From the NCBI GenBank assembly GCA_050485745.1, contig JBJHBY010000051.1, forward strand, positions 1 through 16,716: a stretch of DNA of 16,716 bases, given 5' to 3'. The notes under the pieces are model-generated. The model searched no databases. It was not told the origin of the DNA and saw only the letters and a list, made by a program, of their open reading frames with translations. Shown in pieces: positions 1 to 7,791 of the stretch. This DNA comes from JBJHBY01 sp050485745. Its GTDB lineage: Bacteria > Pseudomonadota > Gammaproteobacteria > Pseudomonadales > CAMLJR01. Position 1 is the first letter of the stretch. Each line of letters opens with the position of its first letter. The position numbers and the translations under genes are program-made.

Positions 1-1173
1 GAACAACTGCGTGCGAGCCGCATCACCATTGCGGATGTGGTGATCGGCAGCGACATTGTCGTCGCCTCGGGCGCGGAAGTGATGACCAAAGTGAGGCCCG
101 ACCGCACCCACCTGGTGATCAATACCCATGTGGCACCGACTTCGGGCTTTGCCACCAACCCGGATATGGACTTGACCCCGGATGCGATGCGCAACGCGCT
201 CGAAGAGGCAGCCGGCGAAGGTCATGCGGACTTTATCGCAGCAACGCAACTGGCCTACGCCCTGCTCGGCACGGAGGTCGCGGCCAACATGTTTCTGGTG
301 GGTTATGCGGCGCAGAAGGGCTTGCTGCCCATCGGTATCGAGGCACTGGAGCGAGCCATCGAGCTGAACGCTGTCGCGGTGGAGATGAACAAGCGCAGCC
401 TCGCCTGGGGCCGTCTGGCTGCCGCCCACTGGGACGAGGTGGAAGCTATTGCCGGCACCGACGCAGTGGTGATCGTAAATCGCGCGAAGGAATCCCTGGA
501 AGAGAAGATCTCCCGCCGCGAGCGTTTCCTGATCGACTACCAGAACGCCGCCTATGCGCGTCGCTACCGTGGTCTGGTCGACAGTGTCCGGGATGTTGAC
601 GCCCGCCTGGGGCTGGGCGAGAAGCTCAGTGCTGCGGTTGCCGAGTACGGCTTCAAGCTGATGGCCTACAAGGACGAGTACGAAGTGGCGCGGCTGCACA
701 GTCATCCGGATTTCATGCGCAAGCTGCGTAGCGAGTTCGACGGTGATTTTCGCATCGAACTGAACCTGGCACCGCCCGTGCTCGGTGGGCGGGATCCGCG
801 AACGGGTCGTTATCCCAAACGAAGCTTTGGGCCCTGGATGCTCTCAGTATTCCGGGTGCTGGCACGGCTCAAGGTGTTGCGGGGTACACCGTTCGATGTC
901 TTCGGATACAGTGTCCACCGGCGTGAGGAAAGGCAGCTGATCGAAGACTACCAGCGCACCATTGAGACGCTGCTGCCGCGCCTCACCGCCGCAAACTATA
1001 ACATTGCGGTTGAGATCGCTTCGCTCCCCGAACAGATCCGCGGCTACGACGTGGTCAAGGATCGTCACATCCGGATGACGGAAGAGCGCAAGGCGCAGCT
1101 ACTGACGGAGTTCGAGAATCCGCAGGAGGGTGTGGGCAGGGTAAAGATCCAGGAGGTTGGCGAGCACGCCTGA
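1..1173 (+). CDS. Indolepyruvate:ferredoxin oxidoreductase, fused type, C-terminal part (5' truncated by window)
   Basis: The reading frame is open from base 1, so this is the last 390 codons of a gene that begins outside the window. The fused family is usually about 1,150 residues. It oxidatively decarboxylates arylpyruvates or other 2-oxoacids to acyl-CoA, with thiamine diphosphate and Fe-S centres passing electrons to ferredoxin. The visible part starts at the end of the gamma (catalytic) domain, with the segment around VVIGSDIVVASGAEVM and INTHVAPTSGF. It continues into the C-terminal domain typical of the fused form, with landmarks LAPP, DPRTGRYPKR, FGPWM and FDVFGYS. A GTG at 37 could be mistaken for a start, but homology continues upstream of it. 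The stop at 1171-1173 is followed by a 68-nt gap before the next gene. Membership of the catabolic cluster is uncertain; it could supply acyl-CoA from an oxoacid or simply be a neighbour. Confidence 0.85.
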   Translation, partial: EQLRASRITIADVVIGSDIVVASGAEVMTKVRPDRTHLVINTHVAPTSGFATNPDMDLTPDAMRNALEEAAGEGHADFIAATQLAYALLGTEVAANMFLVGYAAQKGLLPIGIEALERAIELNAVAVEMNKRSLAWGRLAAAHWDEVEAIAGTDAVVIVNRAKESLEEKISRRERFLIDYQNAAYARRYRGLVDSVRDVDARLGLGEKLSAAVAEYGFKLMAYKDEYEVARLHSHPDFMRKLRSEFDGDFRIELNLAPPVLGGRDPRTGRYPKRSFGPWMLSVFRVLARLKVLRGTPFDVFGYSVHRREERQLIEDYQRTIETLLPRLTAANYNIAVEIASLPEQIRGYDVVKDRHIRMTEERKAQLLTEFENPQEGVGRVKIQEVGEHA

Positions 1174-1208
1174 AAGCCGCGGCGCAAACCGTGCCGCAAG
1201 CACAGATT

Positions 1209-1226
1209 ATTCATTGAATGTCATTC
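1209..1226. promoter_or_regulatory. Overlapping inverted repeats, candidate operator
   Basis: Two perfect 5-1-5 inverted repeats overlap here: ATTCATTGAAT at 1209-1219 and GAATGTCATTC at 1216-1226. They lie 15 nt before the preferred start of the first SDR and overlap an alternative ATG at 1218. Position and symmetry suit a regulator site for the four-gene operon, possibly for the TetR protein in this window. There is no direct evidence of binding, and short AT-rich palindromes can occur by chance. Confidence 0.25.
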
Positions 1227-1241
1227 GAGGGGAAACAACCC

Positions 1242-2141
1242 ATGCAGTTGCTCAAGGGTAAAGCCGCCATCGTCACGGGCGCCGGGGGTGGTATTGGCCG
1301 TGGCCACTGTCTGCATCTGGCGCGGGCAGGAGCCCTGGTGTTGGTCAATGATCAGCTGCCGGACGCGGCGGAGGGCGTCGCGCGGGAAATCCGTGACGCG
1401 GGAGGCCAGGCCATGGCGTTCGCCGGCGATGTCAGCTGCCGAAAGGATGTGACCTCACTGGTCGGGTTTTGTGTGGATCGCTTCGGGTCGGTGGATATTC
1501 TGATCAACAATGCCGGCAATCTGCGGGATCGATCGTTCCTGAAGATGAGCGATGAGGAGTTTGATGCGGTCTGGCAGGTGCACGTGAAGGGGACGTTCGT
1601 ATGCAGCCAGATCGCGGCCCGTGTCATGCGAGAGCAGGGACATGGTGGCGCGATCATCAACACCACCTCGGGCGCACACTTCGGCAGCTTCGGACAAAGC
1701 AACTACGCTGCGGCGAAAGGCGCGATTGCGTCGATGACCTACACCTGGGCCATTGAGTTGGCGCGCTATGGCATCCGCGTAAACGCCATTGGTCCGACCG
1801 GCACCACGAAGATGTCGGAAACCTTCAAGACGGTCGGGAGCGATGCGCCTGCCCTGCCGTACATTGACCCCGCCTCCAACGGGCCTCTGGTGGTGTTTCT
1901 GTGCAGCGACAGGGCCGAGGCCGTCAGCGGCCAGATCTTTGGCAGCGGCGGCGAGCGGGTCGCGCACATGGTGCAGCCCCATTATGGACGCACCTTGATC
2001 CAGCCGGGGGGATGGCACCTGGACAGCCTCTGTGAGCACTTTCCAAAGCTGTGTTCCGAGTTCGGTGCACTGGGGATGCTGGGCAAACCCTATCCATTCC
2101 ACGACGGCGTCAAGCCGCCCCAGGTGGACGGGCGTGATTGA
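1242..2141 (+). CDS. SDR-family dehydrogenase, HSD17B4-like (299 aa)
   Basis: A classical short-chain dehydrogenase/reductase, predicted to oxidise a hydroxyl to a ketone in the cytoplasm with NAD. Visible motifs are the Rossmann motif TGAGGGIG (residues 12-19), Asp37 at the end of strand beta-2 (favours NAD), NNAG (89-92), and the catalytic set Ser143, Tyr155, Lys159. The usual catalytic Asn is His114 (VHVKGTF), a change also found in the dehydrogenase domain of the peroxisomal multifunctional enzyme type 2 family, which handles 3-hydroxyacyl-CoA and steroid substrates. About 55 residues follow the normal fold end and contain no motif I recognise. The start at 1242 is preferred because GAGGGG lies 9-14 nt upstream; the ATG at 1218 has no ribosome site and falls inside inverted repeats. 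First gene of the 1242-4506 operon. A role as 3-hydroxyacyl-CoA dehydrogenase is inference. Confidence 0.85.
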   Translation: MQLLKGKAAIVTGAGGGIGRGHCLHLARAGALVLVNDQLPDAAEGVAREIRDAGGQAMAFAGDVSCRKDVTSLVGFCVDRFGSVDILINNAGNLRDRSFLKMSDEEFDAVWQVHVKGTFVCSQIAARVMREQGHGGAIINTTSGAHFGSFGQSNYAAAKGAIASMTYTWAIELARYGIRVNAIGPTGTTKMSETFKTVGSDAPALPYIDPASNGPLVVFLCSDRAEAVSGQIFGSGGERVAHMVQPHYGRTLIQPGGWHLDSLCEHFPKLCSEFGALGMLGKPYPFHDGVKPPQVDGRD

Positions 2142-2213
2142 ATCCGGCGTGCTCCTCGCCCTTGCGGTGGGCAGCCGGAGAATACATGAAGTGGCCCTGG
2201 ATGAGGGATTGCG

Positions 2214-3362
2214 ATGTATAAGGACCAAACGGCGATCGCGGGTATCGGTGAAACCGAGTTCGCGCGGCAGCTTCCAGACACCGAATTCGCATTGGCCTGC
2301 CGCGCCATCAAGGCAGCACTGGATGATGCCGGCATTGCTGCCGAAGAGGTTGATGCGATGTCCTGCTTCACCCAGGAGACCACCACCGAGTTCGATATTG
2401 CCCGCAGCCTTGGTTTTGGCGACGTGCATTTTCTCAGTCAGGTGCCTTACGGGGGTGGTGCGGTGTGCGGTGCCATTGGACAGGTTGCCCTCGCCATTGC
2501 CGCCGGCGTCGCCAATGTTGGCGTGGTGTGGCGTTCCAGAAAGCGTGGCGATCCCGGAAAGCGCCAGTGGGCGGGCGTGCAGGCGCGCGTCGCGGACCAC
2601 TGGAAATGGTCGCGTCCCCACGGCCTGCTGAGACCGGTCGATGAAGTCGCCATCATGATGCGCCGTTATATGCACGAGTTCGGCGCCACCCGGGAACAGC
2701 TGGCGGAGGTGGCGTTAACTCTGCGTGAATATGCCAATCGCAATCCACGGGCGCTGATGCATGGTCGCTCGCTGGATCGCGAGGATTACCTGAACGCACG
2801 CATGATCGCCGACCCGCTGTGCCTGTACGACAACTGCCTGGAGAGCGACGGCGCAGTCGCGCTGGTGATCACCAGGGCTGAGTATGCGCGCGACCTGCGC
2901 CAGAAGCCGGTGTACCTGCATGCATTCTCCCAGGGCATGTCGAGGCAGCATCAGCTGATGACGGACTATCATGGTGAGGATCCACTGCGCAGTTCATCCT
3001 GGGCCACGTCAGCCAACTTGTGGCGCCAATCGGATATCCAGCCCGGGGACGTGAGTGTGGCGCAATTCTATGACGCGTTCTCACCGTTGCTTCTGTTCTG
3101 CCTTGAAGCCTATGGCTTCTGCGGGCGCGGCGAAGCCGCTGCCTTTGTCGCCGAGGGCGGCATCGGTGCCGCGGGTGCCCTGCCCTGCAATACCTCCGGT
3201 GGCAGCCTGTCCGAGGTCTACATCCACGGGCTCAACCTCGTGACCGAGGGGGTGCGACAGCTGCGGGGTACCGCCATCACACAGATCAGCGACGCAGAGA
3301 GCTGCTTGATCACCACCTGCGACAGCACACCCAATGGCGCTGTACTGCTGCGGCGCCACTGA
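2214..3362 (+). CDS. SCP-x/Ltp-type thiolase homologue, possible retro-aldolase (382 aa)
   Basis: Length and motifs fit the SCP-x/lipid-transfer thiolase group, which either cleaves 3-ketoacyl-CoA or, in Ltp2-like members, performs retro-aldol cleavage of steroid side-chain CoA esters. Landmarks are the N-terminal AIAGIGETEF, the YDAFSPLLLFCLEAYGFC segment, CNTSGG, and LSEVYIHGLNLVTEGVRQLRG near residues 325-345. When the helix ending IAAGVAN is aligned with the thiolase nucleophile helix, the nucleophile cysteine position is glycine; the nearest cysteine (AVCG) is four residues later. A conventional thiolase mechanism is therefore doubtful and an aldolase or other lyase role is possible. Ltp2-type enzymes normally work with a DUF35/OB-fold partner, and none is encoded nearby. 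The ribosome site GAGGG (2203-2207) supports the start. The gene lies 72 nt after the SDR and 26 nt before the VOC gene. Confidence 0.82.
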   Translation: MYKDQTAIAGIGETEFARQLPDTEFALACRAIKAALDDAGIAAEEVDAMSCFTQETTTEFDIARSLGFGDVHFLSQVPYGGGAVCGAIGQVALAIAAGVANVGVVWRSRKRGDPGKRQWAGVQARVADHWKWSRPHGLLRPVDEVAIMMRRYMHEFGATREQLAEVALTLREYANRNPRALMHGRSLDREDYLNARMIADPLCLYDNCLESDGAVALVITRAEYARDLRQKPVYLHAFSQGMSRQHQLMTDYHGEDPLRSSSWATSANLWRQSDIQPGDVSVAQFYDAFSPLLLFCLEAYGFCGRGEAAAFVAEGGIGAAGALPCNTSGGSLSEVYIHGLNLVTEGVRQLRGTAITQISDAESCLITTCDSTPNGAVLLRRH

Positions 3363-3388
3363 AATCACTCGGGAAACGGAGGCATGTC

Positions 3389-3799
3389 ATGAGCGTGAAC
3401 CTGGCCAAACCGGCTCTGGACCTGGGCGTGGTCACCAATAATGGCGATGCAGTACTGGCGTTCTACCGCGACCTTCTTGGCTTCCCGGAAGTCGGCGAAG
3501 TGCCGATCGCGGGCCAGGGAGTGCTGAAGAAGCTTCAGTGTGGGGACAGCATACTCAAGATTCTGCTGCTGGAACGCGATATCGAGCACCATGTGCGCGG
3601 TGGCGGCTACACGGTCGCCACGGGATACCGTTACTGCTGTATCACGGTGAGCAACCTGGAGGAGATCGTCAAACAGTGTCGCGCAGCCGGTATCACCATT
3701 GCGGTCGACACGGTCTCGCCCCGGCCCGGGCTCAAGGCCGCCATGATTGAGGACCCGGATGGCAATACCGTTGAGCTGATGGAGTTGACGCCGGTATGA
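3389..3799 (+). CDS. VOC-superfamily (glyoxalase/bleomycin-resistance fold) protein (136 aa)
   Basis: A single VOC domain made of two beta-alpha-beta-beta-beta halves: residues about 8-60 (LGVV, AFYRDLLGF) and about 75-134 (YCCITVSNLEEIV, then IEDPDGNTVELMEL). The family includes glyoxalase I, methylmalonyl-CoA epimerase, extradiol dioxygenases and resistance proteins. Hand alignment to E. coli glyoxalase I gives Asp, Lys, Tyr and Glu at the four metal-ligand positions, so only the last is conserved and normal metal-dependent glyoxalase chemistry is unlikely. Epimerase-like or binding roles remain open. GGAGG at 3378-3382 sits 6 nt before the ATG. Its 3' end overlaps the next SDR by four bases (ATGA), suggesting translational coupling. 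The context implies a step in CoA-ester catabolism, but no function is assigned. Confidence 0.8.
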   Translation: MSVNLAKPALDLGVVTNNGDAVLAFYRDLLGFPEVGEVPIAGQGVLKKLQCGDSILKILLLERDIEHHVRGGGYTVATGYRYCCITVSNLEEIVKQCRAAGITIAVDTVSPRPGLKAAMIEDPDGNTVELMELTPV

Positions 3800-4506
3800 G
3801 CGCGTATGCAGACGACAAGGTGCTGGTGATTACCGGCGGCAGCAAGGGCATTGGTCTGGCCACCGCCACACATTTTCTTGCGCAGGGTTACCGGGTCGTC
3901 AATCTGTCGCGCTCCTCTACCTCCCTGTCCGACGCCATTCAGATCAACGTTGATCTGTCACGGCAAGGTTGGCAGCGCGAGGCTGAAGCGCCGTTGCTGG
4001 ACGCATTGAACAATGCCACATCGATCACCCTGGTCCACAATGGCGCGCTGAAGCTGGATGGTGCTGTCGACCAGCTTTCGGAAGACGACTGGCAGCAGAT
4101 GTTGGCTGTAAACATCCTGGCCCCGGCACTGCTTAACCGTCTTTTGGTCGACCGGATGGCGGCTGGCTCCTCGATCATTTATCTGGGATCCACGCTTGCC
4201 TTGAAGGCCATTGCGGGAACCGCCGCCTACGTCACCTGCAAGCACGCGGTGGTTGGCTTGATGCGCAGCACCTGCCAGGACCTGGCTGGCCGGGGAATCC
4301 ATAGTGTGTGTGTTTGCCCCGGCTTTACGGACACTGAAATGCTGCGGCATTTTGCCGGAGACGCTATGCCGATGCTGGCCGCGAGATCCGCGATGAGCCG
4401 ACTGGTTGCCCCGGAAGAAATTGCCCGGACGATTTACTTCTGTGCCAATGAGCCAGTGCTGAATGGTGCGGTTCTCAGGGCAGATCTCGGCTTGATAGAA
4501 CAGTAG
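3796..4506 (+). CDS. SDR-family oxidoreductase (236 aa)
   Basis: A short classical SDR with cofactor motif TGGSKGIG (residues 13-20), an Arg after strand beta-2 (NLSR, residue 40) favouring NADP, catalytic Asn106, Ser132, Tyr145 and Lys149 (YVTCK), and a PG turn at CPGFTDTEM. The usual NNAG is HNGA (81-84), a modest deviation. The start overlaps the VOC stop by four bases (ATGA), so no separate ribosome site is needed. It is the last gene of the operon; 128 nt follow before the receptor gene. Probable role: reduction or oxidation of a keto/hydroxy intermediate in the same pathway. The substrate cannot be told from the sequence. Confidence 0.85.
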   Translation: MSAYADDKVLVITGGSKGIGLATATHFLAQGYRVVNLSRSSTSLSDAIQINVDLSRQGWQREAEAPLLDALNNATSITLVHNGALKLDGAVDQLSEDDWQQMLAVNILAPALLNRLLVDRMAAGSSIIYLGSTLALKAIAGTAAYVTCKHAVVGLMRSTCQDLAGRGIHSVCVCPGFTDTEMLRHFAGDAMPMLAARSAMSRLVAPEEIARTIYFCANEPVLNGAVLRADLGLIEQ

Positions 4507-4552
4507 TCTCCTGGCTCTAACACCGAATTTCAGGCTTCCGGGTAAATACGAG

Positions 4553-4581
4553 TTCAACATGAGCGCTTATTCACATTTAAT
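4553..4581 (+). promoter_or_regulatory. Possible sigma-70 promoter of the TonB receptor gene
   Basis: TTCAAC (4553-4558) and TTTAAT (4576-4581) are separated by exactly 17 nt. The -10 box matches the consensus at five of six positions, the -35 box only weakly. Transcription would start near 4588, giving a leader of about 47 nt with AAGGAGG at 4624-4630. The 128-nt gap after the SDR and the much stronger ribosome site suggest that the receptor has its own promoter. The boxes themselves are weak evidence. Confidence 0.3.
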
Positions 4582-4634
4582 ACCAGGGCATGATAGGGGG
4601 TTTCCAGCATAAATCGATAAATTAAGGAGGCAGC

Positions 4635-7049
4635 ATGCCATCGTATCGCCCCAATCCATTGTCACATCACGTCAAAAGTGCCACTCGGATCTGCGCATCG
4701 AGGCATCGGCTCGCCCTCTCCAGCGCCGTAGTCGCGGCATGTACCCTGTCCGCTATTCCTGCCCACCAGCTTGCTGCCGCTGAGCCCAGTCCACAGGCCA
4801 CAGCGCTGGAGGAAATTGTGGTTACTGCCCGGCGGCGCGCGGAAAGCCTGCAGGATACACCCATTGCCGTCAGTGCGTTTTCCGGCAGGGATCTCGAACA
4901 GAAGAGCCTGAACAACCTGATGGACATCGCCGGATTCGCACCCAACGTCTCGGTGTCAGCCGGAGCCAGCAGTGGTGGCGGCAGCAACAGCAGCTCGATC
5001 TACATACGTGGTGTCGGTCAGACCGAATTCCTCGCGACCTCCGATCCCGGTGTCGGTATCTATGTGGATGGCATCTATCTGCCCCGATCGGTCGGCTCGG
5101 TCCTGGACCTGCTGGACCTGGAGCGCGTTGAGGTGCTGCGTGGACCCCAGGGCACGCTGTTCGGAAAGAACACCATCGGTGGTGCCATCAATGTGGTGTC
5201 GACGCGCCCGGGTGAAACGCTGGGCGGCTACGGTGAGGTCACGGTTGGTCGCTTCAACCGCCGGGATTTCCGCGGCAGTATGGATGTACCCCTGATCGAC
5301 GGGACACTTTTTGCCCGAGCCTCGGTGCTGGCCAAGCGGCGTGATGGTCATGTCAGCATCCGGGATTTCGATATCCCCACGGCAACGCCGGGTCGCGAGA
5401 TCGACACGGGGATGGACGAAGACAAGCTGGGCGCTCGCCTGGCGCTGCGCTGGTTACCCAGCGCGGATGTGTCCGTTGATCTCGTCGGTGATTACACGAA
5501 AGGCCGCGAGAAAAGTATCCCGATGAAACTGCTGGCCTATACCGGCGGCGGTCAGGGGCTGGGTGATCTATGGAACGGCCTGGTAGGCATACCCGCCGGA
5601 ACACCGATGAGTACGGACTTCATCACAGGAAGTGAAGATGTCAGCTATGGCCCGAGCAACAATGTCAGCGATATCGACCAATGGGGCCTGGCGCTGACCA
5701 TTGAATGGGACATGGGCTGGGCGACGCTGAAGTCGATTACCGGTGCCCGCGGTTTCGATGCGACCTTCGGTCGGGATGGGGATGGTACGCCCATTGTCTG
5801 GGGCCACACGCTGAATGACCAGGAGCAGGATCAGATCAGCCAGGAATTTCAGCTCTCCGGCATGAGCTTCAATAATCGGCTGCAATGGTTGGCCGGGGTT
5901 TTCTACTTCGAGGAGAAAAACACGGATCGCAACGAGGTTCTGGCCCTGCCTGGCCTTTATGATGCCCTCGAAGGCTTGCCCGCACAAATTGATGGCAATC
6001 CCTGTGGCAGCATGACGGCCCCGGGCTGCCCCGGGAATCCGATCAATGCGCTTCTGGACATTGAACTCGACGTATTCAACCGGATTGAAGGTGAGAGCTG
6101 GGCCGTGTTCGGGCAGGCCACGTATGATCTGACCGAGAAATGGCGTGTGACCGCGGGCTTGCGTTACACCTATGAGACAAAAGACTACGAACTGGAACAT
6201 CGCCGCATGGCGAGCGGGACCTTTGCCGTTCCGTACACCAAGGTGGATGACGACTGGTCCGCCTTCACGCCCATGGTGAGCACGGACTATCAGCTGAGCG
6301 AATCGATGATGGTTTATGCCTCGGTGTCGCGAGGTTTCAAGAGCGGTGGCTTCAACGGCCGTCCACTGGATGGCGTCGCGTCCGTGCAGTCCTTTGATCC
6401 GGAGTACGTCCTCTCCTACGAAGTGGGCATGAAGTCCGAGTTCATGGAGCGCCGTGTGCGTGTCAACGCCGCGGCTTTCTACAGCGACTACTCGGATATG
6501 CAGTTCACTGCCAATGTCTTCAATCCCGACACGGGCGGCCTGGTGCAAACCATCGACAACGTCGGTGAAGCGACGATCAGTGGCGCGGAGCTTGAGGTCA
6601 TGGCGGTTCCCGGCGCAGGGCTGGAGCTGATGCTGGCTGCCGGTTACACTCACTTCGACATTACTGACCTGGATGCCGACGTACCGGGCGTGACGAAAAG
6701 CTCGAAGCAGCCGCGCACGCCCCGATGGACGCTGAGCGCCGGGGCAGCCTATAGTTGGAACTGGGGCAACGGTGAGTTTACCCTGAGAGGCGACTGGGCG
6801 TTCGAAAGCGGCAGCTACGCGGACATCCAGAACACGGCAGAGCTGGAGCGGCAAAGCCATGGCATCTTCAATGCGCGCCTCCAGTATGAGTTGCCGGCAA
6901 GTGGCTGGGAGTTTGCACTGTTCGGCACCAATCTCACCGATAAGCGTTACCTGGTCAACGGCCTGTCGACGCTGGACAGTTTTGGTCATGTAGAGGGGTA
7001 TTACAATCGTCCCCGGGAATGGGGTGCCTCCGTCAGAAAGTCCTTCTGA
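4635..7049 (+). CDS. TonB-dependent outer-membrane receptor (804 aa)
   Basis: An outer-membrane ligand-gated transporter powered by TonB-ExbB-ExbD. The N-terminus carries a long signal peptide: a basic region to about residue 25, a hydrophobic core LALSSAVVAACTLSA, and probable cleavage after AHQLAAA near residue 49. The TonB box is EEIVVTARR (59-67). The plug domain follows to about residue 180, with IYIRGVGQTEF, VGIYVDGIYLPR, LRGPQGTLFGKNTIGGAI and NVVSTRP. The rest is a 22-strand-type barrel containing GLRYTYETKDYE, SVSRGFKSGGFNGR and LFGTNLTDKRY, ending in a terminal Phe as outer-membrane proteins do. A strong ribosome site (AAGGAGG) lies 4 nt before the ATG. This type is expanded in gammaproteobacteria and sphingomonads and is often linked to uptake of steroids, terpenoids or other hydrophobic carbon sources rather than iron. 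The placement inside this cluster suggests import of the pathway substrate. Confidence 0.93.
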   Translation: MPSYRPNPLSHHVKSATRICASRHRLALSSAVVAACTLSAIPAHQLAAAEPSPQATALEEIVVTARRRAESLQDTPIAVSAFSGRDLEQKSLNNLMDIAGFAPNVSVSAGASSGGGSNSSSIYIRGVGQTEFLATSDPGVGIYVDGIYLPRSVGSVLDLLDLERVEVLRGPQGTLFGKNTIGGAINVVSTRPGETLGGYGEVTVGRFNRRDFRGSMDVPLIDGTLFARASVLAKRRDGHVSIRDFDIPTATPGREIDTGMDEDKLGARLALRWLPSADVSVDLVGDYTKGREKSIPMKLLAYTGGGQGLGDLWNGLVGIPAGTPMSTDFITGSEDVSYGPSNNVSDIDQWGLALTIEWDMGWATLKSITGARGFDATFGRDGDGTPIVWGHTLNDQEQDQISQEFQLSGMSFNNRLQWLAGVFYFEEKNTDRNEVLALPGLYDALEGLPAQIDGNPCGSMTAPGCPGNPINALLDIELDVFNRIEGESWAVFGQATYDLTEKWRVTAGLRYTYETKDYELEHRRMASGTFAVPYTKVDDDWSAFTPMVSTDYQLSESMMVYASVSRGFKSGGFNGRPLDGVASVQSFDPEYVLSYEVGMKSEFMERRVRVNAAAFYSDYSDMQFTANVFNPDTGGLVQTIDNVGEATISGAELEVMAVPGAGLELMLAAGYTHFDITDLDADVPGVTKSSKQPRTPRWTLSAGAAYSWNWGNGEFTLRGDWAFESGSYADIQNTAELERQSHGIFNARLQYELPASGWEFALFGTNLTDKRYLVNGLSTLDSFGHVEGYYNRPREWGASVRKSF

Positions 7050-7055
7050 GCCGTT

Positions 7056-7082
7056 ACCGGGCCTGGAATCCCCAGGCCCGGT
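7056..7082. terminator. Stem-loop after the TonB receptor gene
   Basis: A perfect 11-bp stem (ACCGGGCCTGG at 7056-7066, complement at 7072-7082) with a 5-nt loop begins 6 nt after the receptor stop codon. There is no T-run after it, so it is not a textbook intrinsic terminator. It may still terminate transcription with help, or protect the 3' end of the receptor mRNA. Confidence 0.6.
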
Positions 7083-7100
7083 GTTCGGAAGATGGCGGTA

Positions 7101-7112
7101 TGTCGTGCGACA
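7101..7112. promoter_or_regulatory. Short palindrome upstream of the TetR gene
   Basis: TGTCG, two spacer bases, then CGACA: a perfect 5-2-5 inverted repeat in the 72-nt leader of the tetR-type gene. TetR proteins often bind palindromes next to their own gene, so autoregulation is possible. The repeat is short for a TetR operator and no clear promoter boxes flank it. Confidence 0.2.
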
Positions 7113-7154
7113 GCCAGATCATCGAAAACCCATAACAAAAATGGAGGGGGGGAC

Positions 7155-7775
7155 ATGGGCACAGACAACGAAGTCCTGACGCCGCGCAAGCAGCCTCGAC
7201 AGCAACGCGCCCGCGTGACCGTGGACAGTATCCTGGAAGCCACCCGGGGCATTATTCACAAGGAAGGCTACGAGCGCGCCACCACCAATCACATTGCCGA
7301 TGTGGCGGGCGTCAGCATCGGTTCGCTGTATCAGTATTTCCCGAGCAAGGAGGCGATCGTCGCCGCACTGGTGGAAAAGGCAGTGGTTGATGCGGCGGAG
7401 TCGCTGCGCGAGAAGCTGCTGGAGTGCATGACACTACCGCTGGCGGATAGTATTCCACAACTTGTCAGTCTGGTTCTGGAAACAAGAAAACAGAACGCCT
7501 TTGTCTTTCTGCGGCTGCCCCGTGAAGTGCCCAAGCTGGGAAACGTCTATCAGCAGGTGACCACCGAAAAATTCCTCTACACCACCATACATTCCTATTA
7601 CCTGCAGCATCGCAGCGAGATTCAGGTGAAGAATATCGAAACCGCCATGTTTGTCACCGAGCATCTCGTTGTTGGCAGTATCAATGCCTATATCGAGGAC
7701 AACTCGCCAAAGCTCTCGGACGAGGAGCTGGTCGAAAACCTCTCTCTTGCGGTGCTGAACTATCTGACCAAGTAG
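7155..7775 (+). CDS. TetR-family transcriptional regulator (206 aa)
   Basis: The N-terminal DNA-binding domain spans residues about 20-70, with the helix-turn-helix and following helix TTNHIADVAGVSIGSLYQYF (43-62) and SKEAI after it. The C-terminal ligand-binding domain (about 80-200) is all-helical and divergent, as is usual for the family. The start at 7155 is chosen because a G-rich ribosome site (GGAGG within 7143-7152) lies just upstream; the earlier in-frame ATG at 7092 has none and would add 21 basic, unconserved residues. The gene lies 16 nt before an acyl-CoA dehydrogenase gene on the same strand, so the two are probably co-transcribed. Inference: a repressor released by a CoA ester or pathway substrate, controlling the flanking operons. 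Confidence 0.88.
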   Translation: MGTDNEVLTPRKQPRQQRARVTVDSILEATRGIIHKEGYERATTNHIADVAGVSIGSLYQYFPSKEAIVAALVEKAVVDAAESLREKLLECMTLPLADSIPQLVSLVLETRKQNAFVFLRLPREVPKLGNVYQQVTTEKFLYTTIHSYYLQHRSEIQVKNIETAMFVTEHLVVGSINAYIEDNSPKLSDEELVENLSLAVLNYLTK

Positions 7776-7791
7776 TCTCGTGGAGTGAGTA

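Noticed and set aside
2142..2213. REP-like imperfect stem (CCGGC ... GCCGG) between SDR and thiolase-like gene
   Set aside because: Only five paired bases are solid, the loop is long, and no second copy is present in the window to support a repeat family.
1455..2675. Antisense open frame (406 codons) across the SDR and thiolase-like genes
   Set aside because: It spans two well-supported genes and their spacer, with no recognisable domain or ribosome site.
5568..6989. Long antisense open frame (473 codons) inside the TonB receptor gene
   Set aside because: It mirrors the receptor's codon pattern in a GC-rich gene, has no family motif, and the receptor on the other strand is unmistakable.
7083..7154. 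Longer TetR reading frame starting at 7092
   Set aside because: No ribosome site, the extra 21 residues match nothing, and the ATG at 7155 has a strong G-rich site just upstream.
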